Program-made: the position numbers and the translations under genes | The notes under the pieces: generated by a model | Database searches by the model: none | Told to the model about the DNA's origin: nothing | The model's input: only the letters and a program-made list of their open reading frames with translations | In this document: positions 1-6,626 of the stretch, piece after piece | Layout: each line of letters starts with the position of its first letter | Position numbering within the stretch: the stretch's first letter is position 1 | Source: an uncultured Brevibacillus sp. | Lineage (GTDB): Bacteria > Bacillota > Bacilli > Brevibacillales > Brevibacillaceae | DNA: 64,000 nt | Reading direction: 5' to 3' | Assembly: GCF_947502445.1 (NCBI RefSeq) | Contig: NZ_CANMZW010000029.1 | Coordinates: forward strand, 1 to 64,000

Positions 1-57
1 GATTTGTTCAATAGCCGTAATTTTTACCGGCCCGGATATCTTTGCTCTGTGAGACAT
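1..57 (-). CDS. 5' end of an unidentified gene, cut by the window edge
   Basis: Only the first codons lie in the window and read MSHRAKISGPVKITAIEQ. The ATG is preceded on the minus strand by a strong TAAGGAGGAGC ribosome site with good spacing, which makes it a credible gene start. The fragment is too short to assign a family. A long inverted repeat sits in its 5' leader. Confidence 0.55.
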   Translation of the reverse strand, partial: MSHRAKISGPVKITAIEQI

Positions 58-61
58 AAAA

Positions 62-121
62 ATGCTCCTCCTTACAGGTAGACAGTTTTATTATTTCAAC
101 TGTCTACCCAAAGGGGAGCAT
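62..121 (-). promoter_or_regulatory. Nested inverted repeat in the leader of the edge gene
   Basis: Inner arms GGTAGACAGTT (77-87) and AACTGTCTACC (98-108) are perfect 11-mers around a 10-nt AT-rich loop. An outer pair, ATGCTCC (62-68) and GGAGCAT (115-121), embraces them and overlaps the ribosome site. It could be a repressor operator or a hairpin that hides the ribosome site; which one is not decidable here. Confidence 0.5.
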
Positions 122-165
122 ATCACTTTAACGGGGTTTTCTCGTTTTCTTCTTGTATGTCTCTA

Positions 166-921
166 TTAAAAATCTAGGCCTTGACCATCCTCTGGTACGT
201 GTACTTGCTCGGAGAGATTTTTCTCCGCTACATACTCACGCAGCTCCTTGCGGCTGAGCAGGCAGTGATTCCACGTCTCCATATGAGCGACGACGATCTG
301 GCTGCCCTGAGCTGCTTGTGCCACTTTCGCGATGTCTTCTTTGGTCATCGTGATTGGATCGCCTACTAAAAAGCGAGCTGCTCCACCAAATAGCGTAATG
401 ACTTTTGGCTGATCGGTCTGGAGGGTCTGTTCTACCTCTTCACACCAGATGGTATCTCCCGCGAGGTAATACGTCGGTTCTTCTTTTCCGCGCAAAACAA
501 ATCCCGAGACAGGTCCCATCTGCTTCCCGATCTCTCCTGTTCCATGCTGTCCGCCTGTCCGGCGGAGCTGGATGCCTTGCCAACTGGTTTCATCCTCCAC
601 AACGAAGACCTGTTCAAATCCTAGCTGACGCAATTTTTCTTCGTCCGGTTGCTGACAGAACAGCGGCAAATGCTTAGGCAGCTTGCTTACCGCCTCTGCA
701 TCCAGATGGTCTGGATGTGTATGCGTCACGATGAGTGCATCTACCCCCTCCAGCACTTCCTCTACAGAAAACGGCAGCTCCACAAGTGGATTGGCCACCG
801 GGTTGGGCGTATTTGGTGTCGTTGGCAGCGTGTGTGCGCTACTTAGCATCGGATCAACCAAAAAAGTCTGTCCACCGTACGTAAGCTTTAGCGTAGCATG
901 CCGGATCAGCTGAATATGCAT
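166..921 (-). CDS. MBL-fold metal-dependent hydrolase (UlaG-like)
   Basis: The 251-residue protein belongs to the metallo-beta-lactamase fold. It has the metal-binding HTHPDHLD motif near residues 66-73, a GQHGTGE histidine segment, an LAGDTIW aspartate segment and a late AHMETWNH histidine, the set seen in UlaG-type and related cytosolic hydrolases. No signal peptide is visible. The ATG follows GGAGAGATCTGAC. It is divergent from an Lrp-type regulator starting 117 bp away, which may control it. The substrate cannot be told from sequence. Confidence 0.85.
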   Translation of the reverse strand: MHIQLIRHATLKLTYGGQTFLVDPMLSSAHTLPTTPNTPNPVANPLVELPFSVEEVLEGVDALIVTHTHPDHLDAEAVSKLPKHLPLFCQQPDEEKLRQLGFEQVFVVEDETSWQGIQLRRTGGQHGTGEIGKQMGPVSGFVLRGKEEPTYYLAGDTIWCEEVEQTLQTDQPKVITLFGGAARFLVGDPITMTKEDIAKVAQAAQGSQIVVAHMETWNHCLLSRKELREYVAEKNLSEQVHVPEDGQGLDF

Positions 922-1038
922 GTCAGATCTCTCCTTCGTCGGTATAATAAGAGTGGATTACCTTCATTGTACAGAGCTCCACGCTGATGCCGCGAAACAA
1001 ACCTGGCATCTGCACTTTCACCGTGAAAGGAGATTAGT

Positions 1039-1452
1039 ATGCTCGACCAGACCGATCTCTCCATTCTTGCCCTGCTGCGTGAAAATAGCCGTCTTTTGTG
1101 GAAGGACATAGGCGAACAGGTCCATTTGAGCGGCCAAGCTGTCGGCAACCGGATCAGGCGTATGGAGGAACAAGGAATTATTCAAGGTTATACAGCGCTT
1201 ATTGACGATACAAAAGTCGGACCGCTCCTCACAGCCATGATTACGATGTTTATGATGACTACAGATCATCAGCCGTTCATTCGTTTTATCAAAGAACGTA
1301 GCGAGGTAGCCGATGCCCATCGCGTAAGTGGTGAGGGCTGCTATTTGCTTGTTGTTCATGTGCCAGACCAAAACGCGTTGAATGCGTTTTTGGAAGAGCT
1401 ACTTGCCTTTGGCAACTACCGAGTCAATCTGTCGCTTGGAAAGCTCAAATAG
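1039..1452 (+). CDS. Lrp/AsnC-family transcriptional regulator
   Basis: The 137-residue protein starts with the typical AsnC head (MLDQTDLSILALLRENSR) containing a winged HTH (residues about 4-55). A C-terminal RAM-type ligand/oligomer domain follows (about 65-135), with the HRVSGEGCYLL strand typical of the family. The ribosome site GAAAGGAGATTAGT fits the ATG. Divergent transcription from the MBL hydrolase suggests local control of that gene. The effector, usually an amino acid or small metabolite, is unknown. Confidence 0.88.
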   Translation: MLDQTDLSILALLRENSRLLWKDIGEQVHLSGQAVGNRIRRMEEQGIIQGYTALIDDTKVGPLLTAMITMFMMTTDHQPFIRFIKERSEVADAHRVSGEGCYLLVVHVPDQNALNAFLEELLAFGNYRVNLSLGKLK

Positions 1453-1510
1453 GAACCTCACTATTTTTCACTATTGCCTGATGATGTGAACAGGAGTAGA
1501 ATGGTGGATA

Positions 1511-1536
1511 CTAAGAACAGGGTACCTCGTTCTTAG
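1511..1536. repeat. Dyad in front of the small membrane-protein gene
   Basis: CTAAGAAC and GTTCTTAG form perfect 8-bp arms around 10 nt, about 25 nt upstream of the next start codon. There is no T-run, so it is more likely an operator or leader hairpin than a terminator. Confidence 0.4.
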
Positions 1537-1560
1537 GCAAAAGAAAGGGGGAGAATCGCC

Positions 1561-1851
1561 ATGGAAGACTTGCTACTCATGCTTTCGGTGGATGATTTCT
1601 TCGCCTTGCTCGCCCTGTTTGCGGGATGCTTCACGTCTCTTTACTATTTGAAACGGCGTGTTCCCACAACAAAGCTGGCTTTGGATTGGCAACAGAGTGA
1701 TACTTATCAACCTCCCATCAATCCGTGCATGATTGAAACCTACCCGATGGCGGCAAGGCAACCGATGCGCTCACGATTATTCCGGCGCATGCAGCACTCA
1801 GACAGCGATGCCGATACATACGGTTACCGATTTTTGGCTATATCCGCATAA
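1561..1851 (+). CDS. Small single-pass membrane protein, unknown function
   Basis: The 96-residue product begins after a clear AAAGGGGGAG ribosome site. Residues about 8-30 form one hydrophobic segment (FFALLALFAGCFTSLYYL) followed by a basic RR, so a single membrane pass with the tail inside is likely. The remaining 65 residues are polar, rich in Met, Arg and Pro, with no motif I recognise. Another small ORF with a strong ribosome site follows 29 bp downstream, so the two may be co-transcribed. Confidence 0.55.
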   Translation: MEDLLLMLSVDDFFALLALFAGCFTSLYYLKRRVPTTKLALDWQQSDTYQPPINPCMIETYPMAARQPMRSRLFRRMQHSDSDADTYGYRFLAISA

Positions 1852-1880
1852 TGGATCAAAACCAAAAGGAGGTAGATCTT

Positions 1881-2015
1881 ATGATCGCCAAGTACATCGG
1901 AGAAGCATTATTGTTTGTTGTAGGTTTGCCTATTTTCGCTTACCAAACTGCGGAAAGCTTGCACGCCTTGACAGACGCCTTCGCGACAATGTCCGACTTT
2001 ATGAACATGAAATAA
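1881..2015 (+). CDS. 44-residue hydrophobic small protein
   Basis: The ORF starts with ATG eight nt after a near-perfect AAAAGGAGGTAGATCTT site and ends at TAA. The product opens MIAKYIGEALLFVVGLPIFA, a hydrophobic stretch long enough for one membrane helix, and ends with a Met-rich polar tail. A good intrinsic terminator follows within 15 nt. The ribosome site, the downstream terminator and the upstream membrane-protein gene together support a real small gene. Function unknown. Confidence 0.6.
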   Translation: MIAKYIGEALLFVVGLPIFAYQTAESLHALTDAFATMSDFMNMK

Positions 2016-2028
2016 CTTCAAGAATATT

Positions 2029-2066
2029 CAAAACCCTGACCGCACCTGTGATCAGGGTTTTGCTTT
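2029..2066 (+). terminator. Intrinsic terminator after the small-protein pair
   Basis: CAAAACCCTGA and TCAGGGTTTTG pair perfectly (11 bp) around a 12-nt loop, followed by a short T-rich tract. Confidence 0.75.
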
Positions 2067-2072
2067 TCCCAT

Positions 2073-2435
2073 CTATTCTACATGGATGCGGTCGCCTCTT
2101 GTCGTAGGCTGGGAAATCACGAGGAATTCCACATCAGCCGCACCCTCATTTTTCATTTGATGTGCTACCCCGGGAGGTACTTCCACGCCTTCCTGTGCAG
2201 ATAAAGTGTGCCTTTCTCCCGCTACCTCCAATACCGCCACTCCAGAGAGAACAAAGAAAAACTGGCGTGACCTTTCATGATAATGGCGGGCCTCCACTGT
2301 ATTTCCCGGCATTCTTTCGTGAATGACGCTCAGCTCCTGCCTCTTTACCAAGTGCCAGCCATCACACTGCTCACCCCATATGTAATGCTCTGCATTTGCC
2401 TTGCTGATTTTTTCTACTTTTTGATCATGTGTCAA
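2073..2435 (-). CDS. Single-domain cupin protein
   Basis: The 120-residue protein is a small beta-barrel cupin. ARHYHERSRQFFFVLSG resembles the first cupin motif with paired His and a later Glu position, and VPPGVAHQMKNEG is the second motif with its metal-binding His. The start is TTG, placed correctly after GCAGGAGGAGAATCGC; the next in-frame ATG lies beyond the conserved region. Such cupins bind sugars, metals or small acids; the ligand is unknown. It ends next to the convergent terminator at 2029-2066. Confidence 0.8.
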   Translation of the reverse strand: MTHDQKVEKISKANAEHYIWGEQCDGWHLVKRQELSVIHERMPGNTVEARHYHERSRQFFFVLSGVAVLEVAGERHTLSAQEGVEVPPGVAHQMKNEGAADVEFLVISQPTTRGDRIHVE

Positions 2436-2530
2436 AGCGATTCTCCTCCTGCTTTTATCATGGCCATTGGCTTCACGTATCGCATCTATGCCCTATCATG
2501 ACACGAACCCCAACCATTTGTCAGTTTATA

Positions 2531-2559
2531 TTTACTTTATTTGTCTCGCATGTTAAAAT
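2531..2559 (+). promoter_or_regulatory. Sigma-A-like promoter of the antiporter gene
   Basis: TTTACT and TAAAAT are separated by 17 bp. Transcription would start near 2566 and run through two hairpin/U-tract elements before the antiporter start at 2699. Confidence 0.5.
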
Positions 2560-2596
2560 GTTTACGTAAAGCAACTGAATAGCTTATGTATTTCTG

Positions 2597-2634
2597 GAGG
2601 AGCCTGTCATCATAGGGTTCTTTTTGTCTTTTTT
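2597..2634 (+). terminator. Leader hairpin with U-tract, first of two
   Basis: GAGCCT pairs (with one G-U) with AGGGTTC and is followed by TTTTTGTCTTTTTT. It stands inside the untranslated leader of the antiporter, so it would act as an attenuator rather than as the end of a gene. Confidence 0.5.
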
Positions 2635-2646
2635 CAGTCGACATTT

Positions 2647-2679
2647 AGGAGCCTGTGATTACGGGCTCCTTTTTATTTT
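2647..2679 (+). terminator. Leader hairpin with U-tract, second of two
   Basis: AGGAGCC and GGCTCCT pair around TGTGATTACG and are followed by TTTTATTTT. It repeats the sequence AGGAGCCTGT of the first element about 50 bp upstream, and the antiporter start codon lies 20 bp downstream. Confidence 0.6.
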
Positions 2680-2698
2680 GACTAAAGGGGGAAACTAC

Positions 2699-3865
2699 AT
2701 GCTCATTTTTCAACTAGCAGTCATCCTGATTGCTTCCAAAATTGCTGGTGACATCAGTGTCCGGCTAGGTCAACCATCTGTGCTTGGCAAGCTGTTGATC
2801 GGGATTGTTCTCGGCCCTACCGTTTTGGGGCTGGTGACAGACACAGAAATCATCAAGGAAATTAGCCAGATTGGTGTCATCCTCCTCATGTTCGTTGCCG
2901 GATTGGAAACCGATATTAATGAATTCAAGCGTACAGCCAAAGCCTCTACCAACGTAGGTGTTGCTGGTATCATCGTTCCGCTGGCTTTAGGCTATGGTGC
3001 TGGGATCGCGATGGGACTGTCCTCCGTTGAATCCATCTTTTTGGGACTACTGCTCTCTGCGACTAGCGTAAGTATCTCTGTACAAACCTTGAAGGAATTG
3101 GGCAAGCTAAAGTCGCGAGAGGGCGCTACGATTATGGGTGCCGCTGTCATCGATGATGTTCTCGTCATTTTGGCACTCGCCTTCCTGATGAGCTTTGCTG
3201 GCGGAGACGTGAATCTGGGCATGGTTATTTTGAAAAAGGTAGCCTTCTTCGCCGTAATTATCCTGCTCTCCTGGAAAGTAGTTCCGTGGGTATTAAAAAA
3301 ATTCGCTCCGCTGCAAGTCACAGAATCCGTGATTTCAGCCGGACTGATTATTTGCTTCCTGTTCGCCTATTTCGCAGAATACACAGGTGTCGCAGCCATC
3401 ATCGGTTCGTACATCGCAGGCGTTGCCATCAGCCTGACTAATTATAGACACGAGGTAGCAAGCAAGGTTGAGACGATTAGCTACTCCATCTTTGTCCCTG
3501 TGTTTTTCACTTCGATCGGAGTAACCGCACAATTTTCCGGAATCGTGCAAAACCTGTGGCTGATTGTGATTCTGAGTATTGTGGCAATTGTTTCCAAACT
3601 CGTAGGTGGTGCCGTTGGTGCTAAGCTGTCCGGGTTCCCTTGGAAAAATTCGATGGCAATCGGAGCAGCCATGGTATCACGTGGAGAGGTTGCATTGATC
3701 ATTGCTGCCATCGGGTTGGAAAGCAACCTGCTGACCGAGGACATGTTCGCCGTATTGATCGTCGTCGTACTCGTGACCACGATCGTAACCCCACCGATGA
3801 TGAAATGGCTGTTCGCTGACATGCACCAAGGAACAGAGTCACCAGCTCTGAAAAAGAACGCGTAA
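2699..3865 (+). CDS. Cation/proton antiporter, CPA2 (KefB/NapA) type
   Basis: This 388-residue polytopic membrane protein matches the Na+/H+ exchanger domain of the CPA2 group. It begins in the membrane (MLIFQLAVILIASKIAGDIS) and has the GKLLIGIVLGP segment, a central SATSVSISVQTLKELG unwound-helix region, and the acidic IDDV pair expected in the ion site of electrogenic members. No C-terminal TrkA-N or TrkA-C domain follows. The ATG at 2699 after AAAGGGGGAAACTAC is preferred to an upstream in-frame ATG lying inside the leader hairpins. It probably exchanges Na+ or K+ for protons. Confidence 0.85.
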   Translation: MLIFQLAVILIASKIAGDISVRLGQPSVLGKLLIGIVLGPTVLGLVTDTEIIKEISQIGVILLMFVAGLETDINEFKRTAKASTNVGVAGIIVPLALGYGAGIAMGLSSVESIFLGLLLSATSVSISVQTLKELGKLKSREGATIMGAAVIDDVLVILALAFLMSFAGGDVNLGMVILKKVAFFAVIILLSWKVVPWVLKKFAPLQVTESVISAGLIICFLFAYFAEYTGVAAIIGSYIAGVAISLTNYRHEVASKVETISYSIFVPVFFTSIGVTAQFSGIVQNLWLIVILSIVAIVSKLVGGAVGAKLSGFPWKNSMAIGAAMVSRGEVALIIAAIGLESNLLTEDMFAVLIVVVLVTTIVTPPMMKWLFADMHQGTESPALKKNA

Positions 3866-3894
3866 GAAAACCTCTATATTCTTATACCGAAAAA

Positions 3895-3945
3895 ACAGGC
3901 AGTTCCTCGTCTACGGACAAAAAGGAACTGCCTGTTCTTGTTTTT
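3895..3945. terminator. Strong intrinsic terminator between convergent genes
   Basis: ACAGGCAGTTCC and GGAACTGCCTGT form a 12-bp perfect stem followed by TCTTGTTTTT for the plus-strand antiporter. A run of A on the left side also allows use by the minus-strand L33 operon. Confidence 0.85.
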
Positions 3946-4093
3946 ATTTCGTCTCCCGGTGCAGGGTGTAGCGCTTCAACCGCGGGGAATACTTCTTTAG
4001 TTCCAAACGTTCGGGATGGTTGCGTTTATTTTTCGTTGTAAGGTAATTACGATCTCCCGTTTCTGTGCACTGCAGCGTGATATTGACTCGCAT
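3944..4093 (-). CDS. rpmG: Ribosomal protein L33, zinc-free (C-minus) paralogue
   Basis: The 49-residue product has the L33 pattern: TETGDRNYLTTKNKRNHPER, then ELKKYSPRLKRYTLHRE. It contains a single cysteine, whereas zinc-binding L33 has two CxxC pairs, so this is the zinc-independent form. It begins 21 bp after the stop of a COG0523 GTPase and surely shares its transcript. C-minus ribosomal paralogues are typically made under zinc starvation, letting zinc be reclaimed from ribosomes, and the Zur-like boxes upstream of the operon agree. The ribosome site is AGGAGGGGC. Confidence 0.92.
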   Translation of the reverse strand: MRVNITLQCTETGDRNYLTTKNKRNHPERLELKKYSPRLKRYTLHRETK

Positions 4094-4114
4094 AATGCCC
4101 CTCCTGTTTATACG

Positions 4115-5323
4115 TTAAACAGCTGTCTCTACAACAGTGTCTGCTGTCGGCAACGGATCTGGCAGCTCGCTCCAGTCAGACGCGTATTCTTCATCCGTCA
4201 ACAAGCAAGCATCTAGCTGCTCTTCTACGGCTGCCTGATCAAGCTCAATCCCGATAAATACCAGCTCGGTGATCCGATCCCCATGTACTTCGTCCCATGT
4301 CGCTCTCCAGTCAGGGTCCTCCGCCAAGACCACGAGCCTCTCCTCCTCCGGCAACACCGCCGTCCAATAGCCTGCGGTGCCAATCTCAATAGAAGGACCT
4401 GCCTGACTCAGAGTCATCGCCAAATCATTGCGGGTCGCCAGCCAAAAAAATCCTTTTGCACGAACGACTTCCTCCGGCCAGGCTGTCAGCCATTCACTAA
4501 AACGCTCAGGGTGAAAAGGTCTGCGTCCGCGATAGACAAAGGAGGAGATGCCATATTCATCCGTTTCCGGTGTATGCTCTTCCTTTTGCATCTCCATCAC
4601 CCAGCCTGCCGATTGGCTAGCCTGCTCAAAGTCAAACAAACCTGTATTCAAAATCTCATGTGGGTCCACCTGTCCCCGTTTGGAGCGGATCAGGCGAGCA
4701 TTCGGCTGCAGCTTGCGCAAAACGCCTTCCAGCTGCAACAAGTCCTCCGGCGCGACCATATCGCATTTATTGAGAATCAGGACGTCACAAAACTCGATCT
4801 GGCTAATCAAAAGGTCCACCACTTCACGGGTATCCTCTTCCCCCACCGCCTGATTTCGGTCGAGCAAGCTGTCTCCAGAGGAAAAGTCGTGCCAAAAACG
4901 GTAAGCATCAACCACTGTTACCATCGTATCGAGACGGCACAGGGCCGATAGATTAATTCCGTTTTCTTCATCTACATACGTAAATGTCTGGGCAACAGGC
5001 ACAGGTTCACCAATTCCTGTAGACTCGATCAGTATGTAGTCATATACGCCTGCCAACGCAAGTCGCTCTACTTCTGTCAGCAAATCCTCTCGCAGTGTGC
5101 AGCAGATGCAGCCATTGGACATTTCCACAACCTTTTCCTCGACCTGAGAGAGTCCGCCGCCTTGAGATATAAGCGCCCCATCCACGTTTACCTCACTTAG
5201 GTCGTTCACGATAACGGCAACGCGCAATCCGTCCCGATTGTTCAGTACATGATTAAGCAGAGTCGTTTTTCCAGCACCCAAATAACCGCTCAGGACTGTA
5301 ACCGGAGTTCTTGTATCGTTCAT
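4115..5323 (-). CDS. COG0523-family GTPase, zinc metallochaperone-type
   Basis: The 402-residue protein is a G3E GTPase of the CobW/YciC/ZagA group. It has a Walker A loop GYLGAGKTT (residues about 13-21), the metal-binding CICC motif (72-75), an IESTGIGEP switch region, NKCD for guanine recognition, and a CobW C-terminal domain. These proteins deliver zinc or protect zinc-dependent steps in zinc shortage. The ATG at 5323 follows AAGGAGATTACTTTC; a longer in-frame start would lie in the operator. It heads an operon with zinc-free L33 and has two Zur-like boxes around its promoter. Confidence 0.9.
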   Translation of the reverse strand: MNDTRTPVTVLSGYLGAGKTTLLNHVLNNRDGLRVAVIVNDLSEVNVDGALISQGGGLSQVEEKVVEMSNGCICCTLREDLLTEVERLALAGVYDYILIESTGIGEPVPVAQTFTYVDEENGINLSALCRLDTMVTVVDAYRFWHDFSSGDSLLDRNQAVGEEDTREVVDLLISQIEFCDVLILNKCDMVAPEDLLQLEGVLRKLQPNARLIRSKRGQVDPHEILNTGLFDFEQASQSAGWVMEMQKEEHTPETDEYGISSFVYRGRRPFHPERFSEWLTAWPEEVVRAKGFFWLATRNDLAMTLSQAGPSIEIGTAGYWTAVLPEEERLVVLAEDPDWRATWDEVHGDRITELVFIGIELDQAAVEEQLDACLLTDEEYASDWSELPDPLPTADTVVETAV

Positions 5324-5347
5324 GAAAGTAATCTCCTTTTGATCTTT

Positions 5348-5367
5348 AAAACGTAACAATTACGATT
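5348..5367 (-). promoter_or_regulatory. Zur-like operator, proximal
   Basis: AAACGTAACAATTACGATTT closely matches the Bacillus Zur box (AAATCGTAATNATTACGATTT). It starts at the expected transcription start, where a bound repressor would block transcription. Confidence 0.75.
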
Positions 5368-5375
5368 TAATTGTT

Positions 5376-5405
5376 ATACTACCGCACGCACGTCGAGCGT
5401 GTCAA
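5376..5405 (-). promoter_or_regulatory. Sigma-A promoter of the zinc-sparing operon
   Basis: On the minus strand TTGACA is followed after 18 bp by TAGTAT. Zur-like boxes flank it on both sides. Confidence 0.65.
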
Positions 5406-5408
5406 TAC

Positions 5409-5428
5409 AAAACGTAACGTTTCCGATT
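5409..5428 (-). promoter_or_regulatory. Second, weaker Zur-like operator
   Basis: AAACGTAACGTTTCCGATT keeps the AAACGTAA and CGATT half-sites of the proximal box with changes in the centre. It lies just upstream of the -35 element. Confidence 0.45.
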
Positions 5429-5435
5429 CATTAAC

Positions 5436-5482
5436 CAAAAAAGACAACAAGAAACCCCCTTTTCACTTTGAAAAGAGGGTTC
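5436..5482 (-). terminator. Intrinsic terminator of the exported-protein gene
   Basis: Read on the minus strand, GAACCCTCTTTTC pairs with GAAAAGGGGGTTTC around a short loop (one G-U pair) and is followed by TTGTTGTCTTTTTT. Confidence 0.75.
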
Positions 5483-5561
5483 TCCTGTTTACTTCTGTTT
5501 GATCAGATTCATCGAACTGGCTTCTCCATACATACCGTTCACTGGCTGGTATACGCGGCGA

Positions 5562-6446
5562 TCATTTCTGCTTCTGCTCCTCCACAACTGGTGCTGGATG
5601 ATTGTCCTTCCATGTAAACAGACTATAATTCTTGCCAGTCGTGGTCGGCATCGTCACAAGGATGTCCGGGACTTGATCGTGATTGGCATCACCAATAAAC
5701 AGCTTAGGGAGAATACCACTATTCTGCTCTCCGACTGAAACGACGAGCTGCTGATTATGCTTTCCTTCGCGAACGACAATTCGCAGATCCTCGGCAACAA
5801 TATTCATTGCGCTTCCCATTTTATCACCGATCAATAAAATGTGATCCTTTACTCCGTCTCCCGTTACATCAGCATACTTGGTATCGAGCACGTAGGTAGT
5901 ATCCCGCCTCATGCTAAATCCACTGTTGATTTCAACGTCAGGCGAAGGCATATTGTCCCAATCTCCCTGGTTGACGGTTACGCCGAGAAGCTGCGGCTGA
6001 TCATTCACGATGTTCCACACACTCGTTGCTACTGCAATCCGATCCTCGCCATTCACACCCCAAAGGGTTTGCTGACCTTTCCAGCGCAGGTTGCCATCTG
6101 CATCCGTAAAAGGCACTAGTTGAACGAGCTTTTGCGCAAAACCTGTGGTGTTTTTTTGCAGCTTGCCATCTCCTTGATAGATGCCCAAGCTGAAATACTC
6201 TGGTTTGTTGGCAGATACATCGAATGTATTTACTGCTTTTGTACGATGATTCGTTACCTTTACCTTGAATCCATCAAGAAACTGTATGGAAAATGGAATG
6301 TTATACTGAGATTGCAATAAGACCATCGAGGCATATGTTTGTGTTTTTGCTGTATTCGCAAAAGCTTTATCGACTCCCAAGCCAGAAGCAATCAGAAGCC
6401 CGCTACTACATAGGATAGCTGCCAAGGTTTTGAACCCTTTTTTCAT
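5562..6446 (-). CDS. Exported protein with FG-GAP/VCBS-like repeats
   Basis: The 294-residue product starts with a signal peptide (MKKGFKTLAAILCSSGLLIA, cleavage probably after AFA). Its second half holds two calcium-loop-like motifs, DVTGDGVKDHILL and DANHDQVPDILV, as in FG-GAP/VCBS integrin-like repeats. Function unknown; it is likely secreted or wall-associated. It is divergent from a lipoprotein with the same kind of repeats and a two-component system, suggesting a shared envelope role. A plus-one frame continues open for about 26 codons past the stop, so the C-terminus may be frameshifted. Confidence 0.75.
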   Translation of the reverse strand: MKKGFKTLAAILCSSGLLIASGLGVDKAFANTAKTQTYASMVLLQSQYNIPFSIQFLDGFKVKVTNHRTKAVNTFDVSANKPEYFSLGIYQGDGKLQKNTTGFAQKLVQLVPFTDADGNLRWKGQQTLWGVNGEDRIAVATSVWNIVNDQPQLLGVTVNQGDWDNMPSPDVEINSGFSMRRDTTYVLDTKYADVTGDGVKDHILLIGDKMGSAMNIVAEDLRIVVREGKHNQQLVVSVGEQNSGILPKLFIGDANHDQVPDILVTMPTTTGKNYSLFTWKDNHPAPVVEEQKQK

Positions 6447-6626
6447 AATATCGTCCTCCTTTTTTACTTCCCTCTCCCCACTTCTTAAACGGAAAAATCA
6501 GGGGAAATGTTGCTAGTAAATTTTCCTAAGTTTCTTAGCACTTTTTTACCGGTTTGCAACAACTTTCACAGATGGTCAGGCTACAATAGAGTCAAATGGA
6601 TACATCTATGGAAAGGAACAGATCGA

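Noticed and set aside
1733..2107. Open frame of 124 codons overlapping two small genes
   Set aside because: Different frame from two small ORFs that both have strong ribosome sites, and it runs through the terminator at 2029-2066.
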